59,428 nt of DNA from Negativicutes bacterium (GTDB lineage Bacteria; Bacillota; JAAYKD01), in the NCBI GenBank assembly GCA_021372785.1, contig JAJFTT010000032.1, positions 1-59,428 of the forward strand, written 5' to 3'. A program made the translations under genes and the position numbers. The notes below the pieces were generated by a model, which did no database searches, was not told the origin of the DNA, and worked only from the letters and a program-made list of their open reading frames with translations. This document shows, piece by piece, positions 26,689 to 35,309 of the stretch (its first letter is position 1; each line of letters opens with the position of its first letter).

Positions 26689-28278
26689 ATGAAAAAACGG
26701 TTTGCATCTATTGTTTGTCTATTGCTGGTTGCTGCCATACTGTTCGGCTGTAACACCACTCCGAAAAAAGAGGTTCCCACTTCGATTCGCATCGGCACCT
26801 CGTCTGATGTCATTCAACTGGTTCCTTTCCTTTCTACCGACGCCAATTCCAGCGACGTGCATCAGTTGATTCATGATGGTTTAATTGCTTTCAAAGACAA
26901 TTATGAAATCATCCCCGCCCTGGCTGAAACCTGGGAAACCTCAACCGACGGCAAGGTCTGGACTTTCCATTTAAGGAAAGGCGTCGTGTTCCACAATGGC
27001 GATCCTTTCACTTCCGCTGATGTCAAATTCACTTACGAACAAATACTTGATCCGAATACCAAGTCCAATGCCTATAAGAATTACTCCATCATCGAAAAAA
27101 TTGATACTCCCGATGATTCGACGGTCGTTTTCACACTCTCCAATGCTTTCGGACCTTTTCTGGGTCGGATGAGCATGGGGATTCTGGACAAGAAATACAT
27201 TACCGATAACAAATACAACACCAACAACTACAATGGCTACAACCAGGCACCCATTGGCACCGGCGCCTGGAAGATGAAAGAATGGGTTCCTGAAACAACT
27301 CTGACACTGGAAGCCAATGATACCTACTGGGGTACGAAACCGATTTTGAAAACTGTCATCTTCAAACCGATACCGGAAGCTTCTGTCCGTCTGATCGCCT
27401 TTAAAAACGGCGAAATTGACTACATCGCCGGAATTTCTCCGGATGATGTGGCAGCGGTTGCGGCGGAAACCAATAAATACACGGTTTTCTCCTATCCTCA
27501 ATTACGTTTTGCCTATCTTGCCTGGAACAACCAATATCAAGTCTTCCAGGATAAAGCACTCCGTCAGGCACTCACTTATGCTACCGATAAAGACACCATC
27601 ATATCCAGCGTGCTGAACGGTTATGGTGTAAAAGCCAACACCACCTTTGCTCCCAATCACAGCTACTACAAAGAAATCAAAGAACTCTATCCGTATGATC
27701 CGGCCAAAGCCATTCAAACCCTGGAAGATGCCGGCTACACCAAAGGTACCGATGGTATTTATGTCAGCCCCACCGGTATCAAAGCTTCTTTTGAAACCTT
27801 AGTCAATGCCAGCGACGAAACCTTCACTCAAATCGCTCTCTTATTGCAGCAAAGCTTTAAAGCGATCGGCGTAGAAATGACGATCAAGACCATGGAAAAA
27901 AGCGCCATGTATGCGATTATGGACGATGTGATTTTAAACGGCGCCGATAACGCCACCTACCAATCGATGGTAGGCTCTATGGGTCCGGAAGCGGATCCCG
28001 ATCAATCGCGTTATCTGCATTCCGAAGGCGGTCTCAACGATTATCGTTACAAAAATGCAGAGGTTGATGCTATGCTGGACGCCGGCAAAGTGGAAACCGA
28101 CCCTGCGAAACGTGCGGTCATCTATGATCAACTGCAAGCCTATCTTGCCGAAGATCTGCCGATGCTCTTCTTATACTTCCCCTATGCCAATAATGCACTC
28201 AGCAATTCCTTCACCGGTATGAATGCTTCACCCTATGGTTTACTGACCAATTTAAAAATTGTTGCACCCGTGAAATAA
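26689..28278 (+). CDS. ABC transporter peptide/nickel-type substrate-binding lipoprotein
   Basis: 529 residues from the ATG at 26689 after AGGAGG. Lipobox AILFGCN gives a lipid-modified cysteine at about residue 21, so it is tethered outside the membrane. The SBP family 5 fold is clear: AETWETSTDGKVWTFHLRKG then VVFHNGDPFTSADVKFTYEQI, GTGAWKMKEW, LRQALTYATDK and the acidic C-terminal YDQLQAYLAEDLPMLFLYFP. It captures oligopeptides or similar solutes for the two permeases downstream. Confidence 0.92.
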   Translation: MKKRFASIVCLLLVAAILFGCNTTPKKEVPTSIRIGTSSDVIQLVPFLSTDANSSDVHQLIHDGLIAFKDNYEIIPALAETWETSTDGKVWTFHLRKGVVFHNGDPFTSADVKFTYEQILDPNTKSNAYKNYSIIEKIDTPDDSTVVFTLSNAFGPFLGRMSMGILDKKYITDNKYNTNNYNGYNQAPIGTGAWKMKEWVPETTLTLEANDTYWGTKPILKTVIFKPIPEASVRLIAFKNGEIDYIAGISPDDVAAVAAETNKYTVFSYPQLRFAYLAWNNQYQVFQDKALRQALTYATDKDTIISSVLNGYGVKANTTFAPNHSYYKEIKELYPYDPAKAIQTLEDAGYTKGTDGIYVSPTGIKASFETLVNASDETFTQIALLLQQSFKAIGVEMTIKTMEKSAMYAIMDDVILNGADNATYQSMVGSMGPEADPDQSRYLHSEGGLNDYRYKNAEVDAMLDAGKVETDPAKRAVIYDQLQAYLAEDLPMLFLYFPYANNALSNSFTGMNASPYGLLTNLKIVAPVK

Positions 28279-28314
28279 ATCTTTGCTTTCCATTGTGCAG
28301 CAAGCACAGAGACA

Positions 28315-28340
28315 GGGGCCGTTTCATAACGGCCCCTTCT
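28315..28340 (+). terminator. Hairpin between binding-protein and permease genes
   Basis: GGGGCCGTT-TCAT-AACGGCCCC, nine perfect pairs, followed by TTCT. With the separate promoter at 28459 it probably reduces read-through so that the binding protein is made in excess; it may also protect the 3' end of its mRNA. Confidence 0.75.
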
Positions 28341-28458
28341 AATGCTCCCGCTGTTGCTCACTGCCGTTTTTCACCGCTTCTTTTGCGGAGAACCACAGCG
28401 GTTTTGCGGCATTTGAACAATCAGACTGAAATCTTTAAAATAACACGTCCTTTCAGAC

Positions 28459-28487
28459 TTGCATACTTATTCGTTTGATAGTATATT
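28459..28487 (+). promoter_or_regulatory. Promoter of the permease genes
   Basis: TTGCAT-17-TATATT, identical in hexamers and spacing to the promoter of the binding-protein gene, 128 bases before the permease start. The region 28341-28458 shows nothing else. Confidence 0.75.
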
Positions 28488-28615
28488 ATGCGGAAGACAC
28501 TGAACCACAGTACCAGCTGTTTCCCACCTTAGTCTTTTTTTAAGTTGAGATGCTAAAATATCCGCCTGACGGGTCGGCAGCCGTGACAGTGCGCATGAGA
28601 AAAGGGGTTCGCTCA

Positions 28616-29536
28616 ATGAAGAAATTTATCTTGCAGCGTACATTATTGGCTCTTCTTACTTTGTTCGGCATCACTGTGATCGTCTTCTCTTTGATGCATC
28701 TGGCGCCGGGGGATCCGGTTTCTGTGATCGCCGGCCGCGAAACGGATGCTAAAATTGTCGCCGCAATTCGGAAAGAATGGGGGTTTGATCAACCAATCTA
28801 CCTCCAATATTTTACCTGGCTGGGGAAAGCCCTGCAGGGTGATTTTGGTATGTCGTTTGTCAATCGTATGGACGTCACCGACTTAATTGCTTCACGGCTG
28901 CCGTATACGTTGAAATTGAATCTGATTGCTTCTGTCTTGGGTTTGTGTATTGCCTTTCCGGTTGGTATACTCTCCGCGGTCAGAAAATACTCTGTCTTTG
29001 ATTATATTGCGACCTTTTTCGCTTTGCTTAATCAGAGTATGCCGTCATTTTGGTTATCGCTGATGATGATTTCCGTTTTTACCGCAAAACTCGGCTGGCT
29101 GCCTTCCTCCGGCAGCGATTCATGGCTGAATTATATCATGCCCGCCTTTGTTCTGGGCACCACCTGGGCTGCCGGCTTAACCAGAATTATCCGCAGTTCC
29201 ATGCTGGAAGTTCTGGGAGAAGATTATGTGCGAACTGCCCGGGCCAAAGGTTTAAAAGAAAGAGTCGTCGTTTATCGCCATGCCCTGCGTAACGCCATGA
29301 TTCCGATTGCGACTTCTCTCGCTTATTGGATCGCTTACCTTGTCACCGGTTCCGTCATCGTAGAGGTCATCTTTGCTCTGCCCGGCATTGGCCGTCTGAT
29401 GATCAGCTCTCTCTCCAATCGCGACTATTTTGTCGTGCAAGCGGTGATTCTGCTCACGTCGAGCGCTGTCTTGATCGCCAACCTGGCAGTGGACATTCTC
29501 TATTGTGTTATTGATCCGCGTATTCGTTACGACTAA
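28616..29536 (+). CDS. ABC peptide transporter permease, DppB/OppB type
   Basis: 306 residues from the ATG at 28616 after AAAAGGGG; the frame open from 28550 is not used. Six membrane helices. Typical blocks: FILQRTLLALLTLFGITVIVFSLMHLAPGDP at the N-terminus and the EAA-like loop DYVRTARAKGLKERVVVYRHALRNAMIPIAT near 225. Ends with VDILYCVIDPRIRYD. It pairs with the DppC-type permease 12 bases downstream. Confidence 0.93.
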   Translation: MKKFILQRTLLALLTLFGITVIVFSLMHLAPGDPVSVIAGRETDAKIVAAIRKEWGFDQPIYLQYFTWLGKALQGDFGMSFVNRMDVTDLIASRLPYTLKLNLIASVLGLCIAFPVGILSAVRKYSVFDYIATFFALLNQSMPSFWLSLMMISVFTAKLGWLPSSGSDSWLNYIMPAFVLGTTWAAGLTRIIRSSMLEVLGEDYVRTARAKGLKERVVVYRHALRNAMIPIATSLAYWIAYLVTGSVIVEVIFALPGIGRLMISSLSNRDYFVVQAVILLTSSAVLIANLAVDILYCVIDPRIRYD

Positions 29537-29548
29537 AGGAGAAGAGCT

Positions 29549-30469
29549 ATGATGATGAAAAAACAAACCATACCATTGGAGCAGAATCCGGAAAAACTGG
29601 AAATGGAGCTGATCACGGATGCCGATGCCGGCAGCGGATTAAAAGGGGTCTGGACGCGATTCCGTAAGCATAAACTGGCTGTGGTCAGCTTATTTATGAT
29701 CGCCACCCTGCTGCTGATTGCGTTGTTTGCTCCGATTTTATCTCCTTATGATCCGAATGCGGTAGATCCAATCAACCGCCTGGCTGGACCAGGTGCGGCG
29801 CATCTTTTAGGTCAGGATCAGTTGGGGCGCGATATCCTGAGCCGAATTATCTGGGGTTCGCGCGTATCCTTAAGCATCGGTTTCCTTGCCGGTTCGATTT
29901 CGCTGGTAGTCGGGGTTGTTCTGGGTGCCTTGGCGGGCTTCTATGGCGGTTGGGTTGATAATGTAATCATGCGGATCGCTGAGATTTTTGTGACGATTCC
30001 GCAGTTTTTACTGGTCATCGCAGTGGTAGCCGCTTTGGGTCCGAGCATGAATAATCTCTTGATCGTCATTGGACTGACTTCCTGGAACAGTTATGCCCGC
30101 CAGGTACGGGCGAAAGTCATGCAAATCAAGCAACTGGATTATACCGAGGCCGCCCGGGCTTTGGGGTGTGACGATCAACGGATCATCTTCAAGCATATCC
30201 TGCCCAATGCTGTCGTACCGATCATCGTTACGGCCACCTTGAATATCGCCAGCGTCATTCTCCTGGAATCCAGTCTGACTTTTCTGGGTTTTGGCGCTCA
30301 GCCGCCGCAGTCCACTTGGGGTTCCATTCTGAATGAAGGCAGAGCCTACATTCTCAATGCGCCGCATATCTGCACTTATCCCGGCATTGCCATTATGATT
30401 ACGGTGCTGTCTTTCAATCTGATGGGAGACGGGCTACGTGATGCTTTGGATCCGAAAATGAAAATCTAG
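29549..30469 (+). CDS. ABC peptide transporter permease, DppC/OppC type
   Basis: 306 residues; three ATG codons in a row follow AAAGGAG, and the first is used here. N-terminal cytoplasmic tail, membrane helix (LAVVSLFMIATLLLIALFAP) and the family blocks HLLGQDQLGRDILSRIIWGSR and the EAA loop LDYTEAARALGCDDQRIIFKHILPN. Ends …MGDGLRDALDPKMKI. The DppD/DppF ATPase genes that normally follow are missing: a terminator comes directly after. Confidence 0.93.
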   Translation: MMMKKQTIPLEQNPEKLEMELITDADAGSGLKGVWTRFRKHKLAVVSLFMIATLLLIALFAPILSPYDPNAVDPINRLAGPGAAHLLGQDQLGRDILSRIIWGSRVSLSIGFLAGSISLVVGVVLGALAGFYGGWVDNVIMRIAEIFVTIPQFLLVIAVVAALGPSMNNLLIVIGLTSWNSYARQVRAKVMQIKQLDYTEAARALGCDDQRIIFKHILPNAVVPIIVTATLNIASVILLESSLTFLGFGAQPPQSTWGSILNEGRAYILNAPHICTYPGIAIMITVLSFNLMGDGLRDALDPKMKI

Positions 30470-30485
30470 ATTCTAAAAAAAAAAA

Positions 30486-30540
30486 CAGGGGTTGTCTGCT
30501 CCGGCTTAAGCAAAGTCAGGAAGAGACAACCCCTTTATTT
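30486..30540 (+). terminator. Terminator of the peptide-transporter operon
   Basis: AGGGGTTGTCT (30486-30496) pairs with AGACAACCCCT (30523-30533) and is followed by TTATTTG; an A run lies on the other side, so it may be bidirectional. Confidence 0.8.
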
Positions 30541-30650
30541 GAATTGCCGTAAATTCTATATATAAAAAACATAATTTCGCCATAGCATTTCGGTATGATC
30601 TGTTTGTAGTCAAGAAGTTGATTCACAAAAAAAGAAGGAGGTCATTACAA

Positions 30651-31172
30651 ATGACAAATCTTAAAAAAGTCTTCGCACTTACCGCTATGGTATTCACCAT
30701 CAGTGCAGGTTCCCTCAGCGTTTACGCTGCCTCCAATTACAATACCCCTGCTGAAGCCTTAGCTGGCTTGACCGGCAGGACCTACGAAAGTGTTACCGCA
30801 GAGAGATCAAATACCGGTACCACCTACGGCGGAATTGCCTCTGCTGCAGGAGTGCTGACGGAATTCAAATTCGAATTGCTGGAAATGCAAAAAGATCAAT
30901 TGGCAGCAAAGGTTGCCGCTGGCAGTCTCACTCAGAGTGAAGCTGATTCTCTGCTGGTTACGATGCAGGAACAACAGGCAAGCTGCACTGGTGAAGGCAG
31001 CGGCATAAAAGCAGCTTTGGGAATGGGCCGCATGTCCGGCAACCAACAGCAAATCGGCGCCGGCAGTGGGCAAATGAATGGCAGCCGCTTACAGGACGGC
31101 ACCGGCTTTGGCGGCAGAAACAATGCAGTTCAAAACGGATTGCGCGATCAATCCTGTCTCGTTACCGAATAA
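30651..31172 (+). CDS. Small secreted protein, DUF2680-like
   Basis: 173 residues from the ATG at 30651 after AGAAGGAGG; an upstream in-frame extension to 30618 is unlikely. A signal peptide (LKKVFALTAMVFTISAGSLSVYAAS) has a cleavage site near YAA-S. The mature part has a short helical domain with the pattern ELLEMQKDQLAAKVAAGSLT then QSEADSLLVTMQEQQA, as in secreted DUF2680/YckD proteins, then a glycine-, glutamine- and asparagine-rich disordered tail. Function unknown. Single gene with its own terminator. Confidence 0.7.
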   Translation: MTNLKKVFALTAMVFTISAGSLSVYAASNYNTPAEALAGLTGRTYESVTAERSNTGTTYGGIASAAGVLTEFKFELLEMQKDQLAAKVAAGSLTQSEADSLLVTMQEQQASCTGEGSGIKAALGMGRMSGNQQQIGAGSGQMNGSRLQDGTGFGGRNNAVQNGLRDQSCLVTE

Positions 31173-31199
31173 CGACGCTCATTTTTATCCTGCAACCTT

Positions 31200-31242
31200 A
31201 AAAACAATCGGGACTGTGCAATGCACCGTCCCGATTGTTTTT
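31200..31242. terminator. Bidirectional terminator
   Basis: AAAAACAATCGGGAC and GTCCCGATTGTTTTT pair perfectly around a loop that itself contains GTGCA/TGCAC. It serves the secreted-protein gene on the plus strand and the dehydratase operon on the minus strand. Confidence 0.9.
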
Positions 31243-31257
31243 AGGTCTATTAACTTA

Positions 31258-32550
31258 TCACAGACGTCCTTTTGCGATGTAAGCCGCCATTTCTGCCGCT
31301 GGGACCATGCCGCCGCCGGTTGCCCAAGCAAGATGAGTCGCATTGCGCCATTGCTGTTCGCTGAACCGCTTCCGATAAGCCGCATCGCTTTGCGTCAGTT
31401 GATAGCCGAACAAACCGGCGCAGGCGGAAGGTTCCAAAGCGATCCCTTCCGTATCATACAGCCGGGTCAGCATGGGATATGCTTTGGCATCCTGCAGGGT
31501 ATAAATACCGTCCAGACGGTGACCGATGATGCGGCCGATCAATTTGGACGGCCGTCCAACCGCCAGACCGTCCATCGCCGTTTTGCCGGACAAACCGATG
31601 TCCTGCACGCAGATTTCATCATGCAGCCCGGTCGCCACGCCCAAAAGCATGCAAGGTGACTGCACCGGCTCGGCAAAAATGCAATGCACATGACTGCCAA
31701 ATTCTTGCTTCAGACCGTAGGCAATCCCACCGGGACTGCCGCCGACGCCGCAGGGCAAGTAAACAAAGAGAGGATGTTCCGCATCCACACAGACTCCCGC
31801 CGCCAGCAACTGGGCTGCCGTTCGCTTTCCCGCCACGCTGTAACCATAAAAAAGCGTAAAGGAATTTTCATCATCAACGAAATGGCAGGAAGGGTCCAGG
31901 GCTGCCTGCCGGCGCCCTTCCCGCACCGCCAGCATAAAATCACCGTCATACTCCACCACACGCGCACCTTTGGCGCGCAGCAAATCCTTTTTCCACTGAC
32001 GCGCATCGGCAGACATATGCACTGTCACTTGAAAACCAAGCTTCGCACTGATGATGCCAATCGCTAAGCCTAAGTTACCGGTCGAACCTACGGCCACCGC
32101 ATATTGCGAAAACAGCCGCTGAAATTGTGGTTCTGCCAAAATACTGTAGTCTTGATCCGCCTGCAGCATGCCTTTTTCCATGGCTATCCTCTCAGCCAGG
32201 ACTAATATTTCGTAAATTCCACCGCGTGCCTTCACGGAGCCGGAAATAGGCAATGTATGATCGCCTTTCAGAAAAAAACGGCCGCTCAGTACAATAGGAG
32301 ATTCGCTGCGCAGAGAATCCGTCAAGCGGGGCAGTGGCAGCAATTCGGATTCGATCAACCCTCCGCCGGCTGCCGTTTCCGGAAAGGCCTTTATAAAATA
32401 AGCGGCAAAACGCTGCAAACGCTGCCTGGCGTCTTCCACCCCGTCTGCGCTGGCCAGAGGGGATTCTGTTTCCTGCAAATTCGGATTCAACCAAAAAACC
32501 TCCTCTGCCGCAGCCAAACGCCGCAGCAACGGGTTATTCGCAATTTGCAT
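31258..32550 (-). CDS. dsdA: D-serine ammonia-lyase (DsdA type)
   Basis: 430 residues, PLP fold type II, matching D-serine dehydratase length. The PLP lysine sits in [12 protein letters not shown]; the phosphate-binding loop is VGSTGNLG; further family blocks are [47 protein letters not shown] and [11 protein letters not shown]. The reaction is D-serine to pyruvate and ammonia. It is the last gene of the operon dipeptidase-kinase-like-PqqD-like-dsdA, which suggests use of D-serine released from peptides. Confidence 0.9.
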   Translation of the reverse strand: MQIANNPLLRRLAAAEEVFWLNPNLQETESPLASADGVEDARQRLQRFAAYFIKAFPETAAGGGLIESELLPLPRLTDSLRSESPIVLSGRFFLKGDHTLPISGSVKARGGIYEILVLAERIAMEKGMLQADQDYSILAEPQFQRLFSQYAVAVGSTGNLGLAIGIISAKLGFQVTVHMSADARQWKKDLLRAKGARVVEYDGDFMLAVREGRRQAALDPSCHFVDDENSFTLFYGYSVAGKRTAAQLLAAGVCVDAEHPLFVYLPCGVGGSPGGIAYGLKQEFGSHVHCIFAEPVQSPCMLLGVATGLHDEICVQDIGLSGKTAMDGLAVGRPSKLIGRIIGHRLDGIYTLQDAKAYPMLTRLYDTEGIALEPSACAGLFGYQLTQSDAAYRKRFSEQQWRNATHLAWATGGGMVPAAEMAAYIAKGRL

Positions 32551-32553
32551 CTT

Positions 32554-32823
32554 CTATTCTCCTTCCAGCAAATCCGCCGCTCTTAATGTGCATAGCAGAT
32601 CAGCTATGCTCTGCCGTGCCGTGTTTGCATCCACTTCGTATTCCGCCAGCAGCGCTTCCAGCAGCTGAGCTTGGCTGCTGCCCCGCTCCAAATAACGCCA
32701 GAGAAAAGCTGCGCTTTCATTTAACTGGATCAAACCGTTGAATTGCTCCGCTGCCTCTTCGACGGCGACGACGACGGACTGTCCGGCATAAGGCCTTAAC
32801 AGGAATCCTTTTTTGATTTTCAT
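32554..32823 (-). CDS. PqqD-like small protein
   Basis: 89 residues, matching the PqqD/RRE winged-helix fold: an N-terminal strand region (KIKKGFLLRPYAGQSVVVAVE), then the family block GLIQLNESAAFLWRYLERG and a helical end LLEALLAEYEVDANTARQSI with ADLLCTLRAADLLEGE. PqqD-like domains bind leader peptides of ribosomally made, modified peptides. It starts inside the kinase-like gene's end (4-base overlap) and dsdA follows 3 bases later. Confidence 0.85.
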   Translation of the reverse strand: MKIKKGFLLRPYAGQSVVVAVEEAAEQFNGLIQLNESAAFLWRYLERGSSQAQLLEALLAEYEVDANTARQSIADLLCTLRAADLLEGE

Positions 32824-33527
32824 GCTGACCCTTCTTTCATGGCCCCATAGGCAAGTTCAACTGCCTCTGCTGAGATGGTACAGTTCAATTCGTAAATAGG
32901 TACCGTATCCGCGAAATACTGCAGTAAATCCAGCAGGTGCTGCATTGGCTGCGCTTCGGTCGGCCGCAGTGTCTGGTTGAGCAGCAGCGGCAGCAAGCGG
33001 TTCTGCTCAAGCCTTCGGATACTGTTTTGAGAGCTCTGCCGCAGCAGGCTGACAGCCCGTAGCGGCGCCTTGCTATTGGTTTGCAATTGGTGTTTTCCGC
33101 CCCAGGGTGTACCGTACACAACAAAATGCCCGTTTTGCAGCCGTAAAACGGGTTTATCATCGTTGAGCATGCTCACACGTTCCGCAAAGCGCTGACGCCA
33201 GAGCGCGGCATGCGTCGATTTCCCTGTACCGCTCGGAGCGGTGAATAAATAAGCTTCCCCGTCCAGAGCCAGCGCCGAGGCATGCAGCAAAAAGCCTTCA
33301 TAATCAAGCAATGCGCGGCAAATTTGACGCTGCAGACAATTGCTCTCATGCAGCGCCGGCGGTAAATGCGGATCTTTTTGTTGTTCTGCCGCCAGCATGG
33401 CATCGCTCACAGTGATAATCACCTCTGCCGGAGCATCGCACAGATACGCACGGCACAGGTTGTTAAGTTCGTTAAAACGCGGAGTGAAACTGAAAACCAG
33501 ATCGGCAATACGAAGATTCGGCATCAT
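32820..33527 (-). CDS. HPr kinase-like protein (PEPCK-type ATPase fold)
   Basis: 235 residues. A P-loop APSGTGKSTHAALW lies near residue 100 after the HASALALDG segment; the remaining HprK-like positions are NDDKPVLRL and YGTPWGGK. It is shorter than HPr kinase and lacks its N-terminal domain. Relatives beside PqqD-like proteins occur in lasso-peptide and similar clusters, where some phosphorylate the peptide; here no precursor or cyclase is visible. Substrate unknown. Confidence 0.75.
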   Translation of the reverse strand: MMPNLRIADLVFSFTPRFNELNNLCRAYLCDAPAEVIITVSDAMLAAEQQKDPHLPPALHESNCLQRQICRALLDYEGFLLHASALALDGEAYLFTAPSGTGKSTHAALWRQRFAERVSMLNDDKPVLRLQNGHFVVYGTPWGGKHQLQTNSKAPLRAVSLLRQSSQNSIRRLEQNRLLPLLLNQTLRPTEAQPMQHLLDLLQYFADTVPIYELNCTISAEAVELAYGAMKEGSA

Positions 33528-33534
33528 AGCATGA

Positions 33535-34512
33535 CTATCTTACAACTTCTTTGATGACGCGCAGCACATTGCCATAGGCGATCTTTTCAATCTGCGCTTC
33601 GCTGAAGCCTGCTTTGCTGAGCGCGTCAAAAATTATCTGCATCCGGGAAGCATCCTTCACTTCCAGGTTGCTGGTGATACCGTCAAAATCGGAACCCAAA
33701 CCCACACATTCAATGCCGCCCAGCTGCACAAAATGCCGGATATGACGTACCATATCCGATACCAGGCTGTCTTTGCTGCTGATATCCGCACTCAGAAAAT
33801 TGGAACAGAAGTTGATCCCGGCAACGCCGCCGCTCTTCGCAAGCAGGGGGATCATTTCATCCGTTAGGTTGCGCTGATGGCCGGATAAGGCGCGGCAATT
33901 GGAATGTGACGCCACAAATGGCTTCTTGCTGAGACGGGCAACATCAAAAAACCCACCGTCAGAAAGGTGAGAGACATCGACCAGCATGCCTTTGTCATTC
34001 ATCCACTCCACAGCTTCGCAGCCAAAGGCTGTTAAGCCTTTGTTCATCACAGCAGCATCCAAAGAATTGGGAAAGCCAAAACAGTTGGCGTAATTCCAGG
34101 TGAAGGAAATCAGCCGGACGCCCAAATCATAATAATGCTGCAGCCGTTCAAAGCTTCCTTCTACCGGCCGGCCGTCTTCGATGGTTAAAAAGGCTGACAT
34201 TTTGCCTGCTTTGTTGTTGGCCTGCAAGTCGGCCGCATTGCGGGCGAAGCCGATCAGATCGCTGTGTTTGCCGATTTCCCGCAGCAAGGCAGCCTGCATC
34301 GTATCGATCATCACATCATCCGGCGGCAGCTCGTGACCTCTCTCTTTTGCCTGCGCGCGAGGCGGCAGGAACATGGCGAAAAACTGCGCCATATAATCGC
34401 CTTTCTGCATTTTTTGAAAATCAATATTCAAGTCGTTGGCAAAAAGATTGAATTCATCCGGTTTGCGGTAAGCGCCGCCTAAAGTGTCACAATGCATATC
34501 AATGATTTTCAT
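33535..34512 (-). CDS. Membrane dipeptidase family M19
   Basis: 325 residues from the ATG at 34512, nine bases after GAAGGG; an in-frame GTG 21 bases upstream overlaps that site. Dinuclear zinc motifs: IIDMHCDTLGG near residue 6, FLTIEDGRP with the bridging glutamate, VDVSHLSDGGF, ASHSNCRALSGHQRN and GLGSDFDG. There is no signal peptide, so it acts in the cytoplasm. M19 enzymes cleave dipeptides, often with a D-residue at the C-terminal position. First gene of the dsdA operon, 7 bases before the kinase-like gene. Confidence 0.92.
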   Translation of the reverse strand: MKIIDMHCDTLGGAYRKPDEFNLFANDLNIDFQKMQKGDYMAQFFAMFLPPRAQAKERGHELPPDDVMIDTMQAALLREIGKHSDLIGFARNAADLQANNKAGKMSAFLTIEDGRPVEGSFERLQHYYDLGVRLISFTWNYANCFGFPNSLDAAVMNKGLTAFGCEAVEWMNDKGMLVDVSHLSDGGFFDVARLSKKPFVASHSNCRALSGHQRNLTDEMIPLLAKSGGVAGINFCSNFLSADISSKDSLVSDMVRHIRHFVQLGGIECVGLGSDFDGITSNLEVKDASRMQIIFDALSKAGFSEAQIEKIAYGNVLRVIKEVVR

Positions 34513-34871
34513 TTGCGAGAACCCTTCTTTCACTCATCTTTGCTTCTCTTTTCGTCAGTTGATCGCAAATTCCTGCTTGCGATGCACAATTACCATACCT
34601 TTACCGTTTGTTTTACTTTGCTTTTTTTTGCGCTGCGCTGCTATGAGCAAAAGGCCGCCTGCGCAAGTATTTCATCTAGGGTACAGATAAAAACATTTTA
34701 TGCTTGCTATTGTCAATATTCTTGGACCTCTATTTGATCGCTTTGCCCGGATCAGCGCCTTGAAACCATTGATCGTCATTTTCTTTTCCAAATTCCTGCC
34801 GCAGGAGTGAATGGGGCCAGCTGATCGTTCCCTATTGTTTACCTTGATACAAATATACAAAAACATTTGAG

Positions 34872-34949
34872 TATAGCGTGAAAAGGAACTATTTGCACCC
34901 TTTTCATCTCTATAGCGTGAAAAGGAACTATTTGCACCCTTTTCATCTC
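34872..34949. repeat. Two tandem identical 39-bp repeats
   Basis: 34872-34910 and 34911-34949 are identical. Each can fold (TGAAAAGG with CCTTTTCA around 12 bases). The stretch 34513-35009 has no supportable gene; one minus-strand frame reads the repeat as a duplicated 13-residue block, but it has no ribosome site. Confidence 0.85.
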
Positions 34950-35009
34950 TATTTGTGCCTTGAGCACTGCGAAAGGAATGGATTTTAAAATGAAAGATAT
35001 TTTGACCGA

Positions 35010-35249
35010 TTTCAACCAACGATTACACCCTGGTATCCGGGTAGTGATTTGGATCTCTTCTTGTTTGGCAGACTCAGCCTATTTTTTAGTGCCTGATACG
35101 GTTCGTGTTCCCTGGACCGGGAGTTTGCTCATCACGCTTCCTTCAGATTCCATCTCGCGATGGACACCCTTGCGCTTGGCTAATGGTTGGCTGCTACCTA
35201 CCCCCATAGCGGACTTTCACCGCCTAGTTACGCACCATGCGTGGCGCAC
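35010..35249 (-). mobile_element. 5' fragment of a class C group II intron
   Basis: On the minus strand the sequence starts GTGCGCC at 35249 and continues with the characteristic domain I of bacterial class C introns: TAACTAGGCGGTGAAAGTCC, GGTAGGTAGCAGCCAACCA, AAGCGCAAGGGTGTCCATCG, GGAATCTGAAGGAAGC and AACACGAACCG. Homology fades near 35010, before any reverse transcriptase or domain V, so this is a truncated, non-mobile remnant. It sits directly behind the T run of a terminator, the usual target of this class. Confidence 0.82.
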
Positions 35250-35286
35250 AAAAAAGTGCTGCAGCAATTTTTCGTTTTGCTGCAGC
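35250..35286 (-). terminator. yitT terminator and group II intron target
   Basis: On the minus strand GCTGCAGCAA-loop-TTGCTGCAGC is followed by ACTTTTTT and then directly by the intron start. It lies 24 bases past the yitT stop. Confidence 0.88.
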
Positions 35287-35309
35287 CCCTGATTCTCTGG
35301 CTGTCTCAC

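Noticed and set aside
34872-34949. CRISPR-like direct repeat
   Set aside because: Only two units, directly abutting without a spacer, and no cas genes in the window.
34672-35019. 115-codon minus-strand frame with a repeated 13-residue block
   Set aside because: The repeat is explained by the 39-bp tandem repeat; no ribosome site, and the frame runs into the group II intron fragment.
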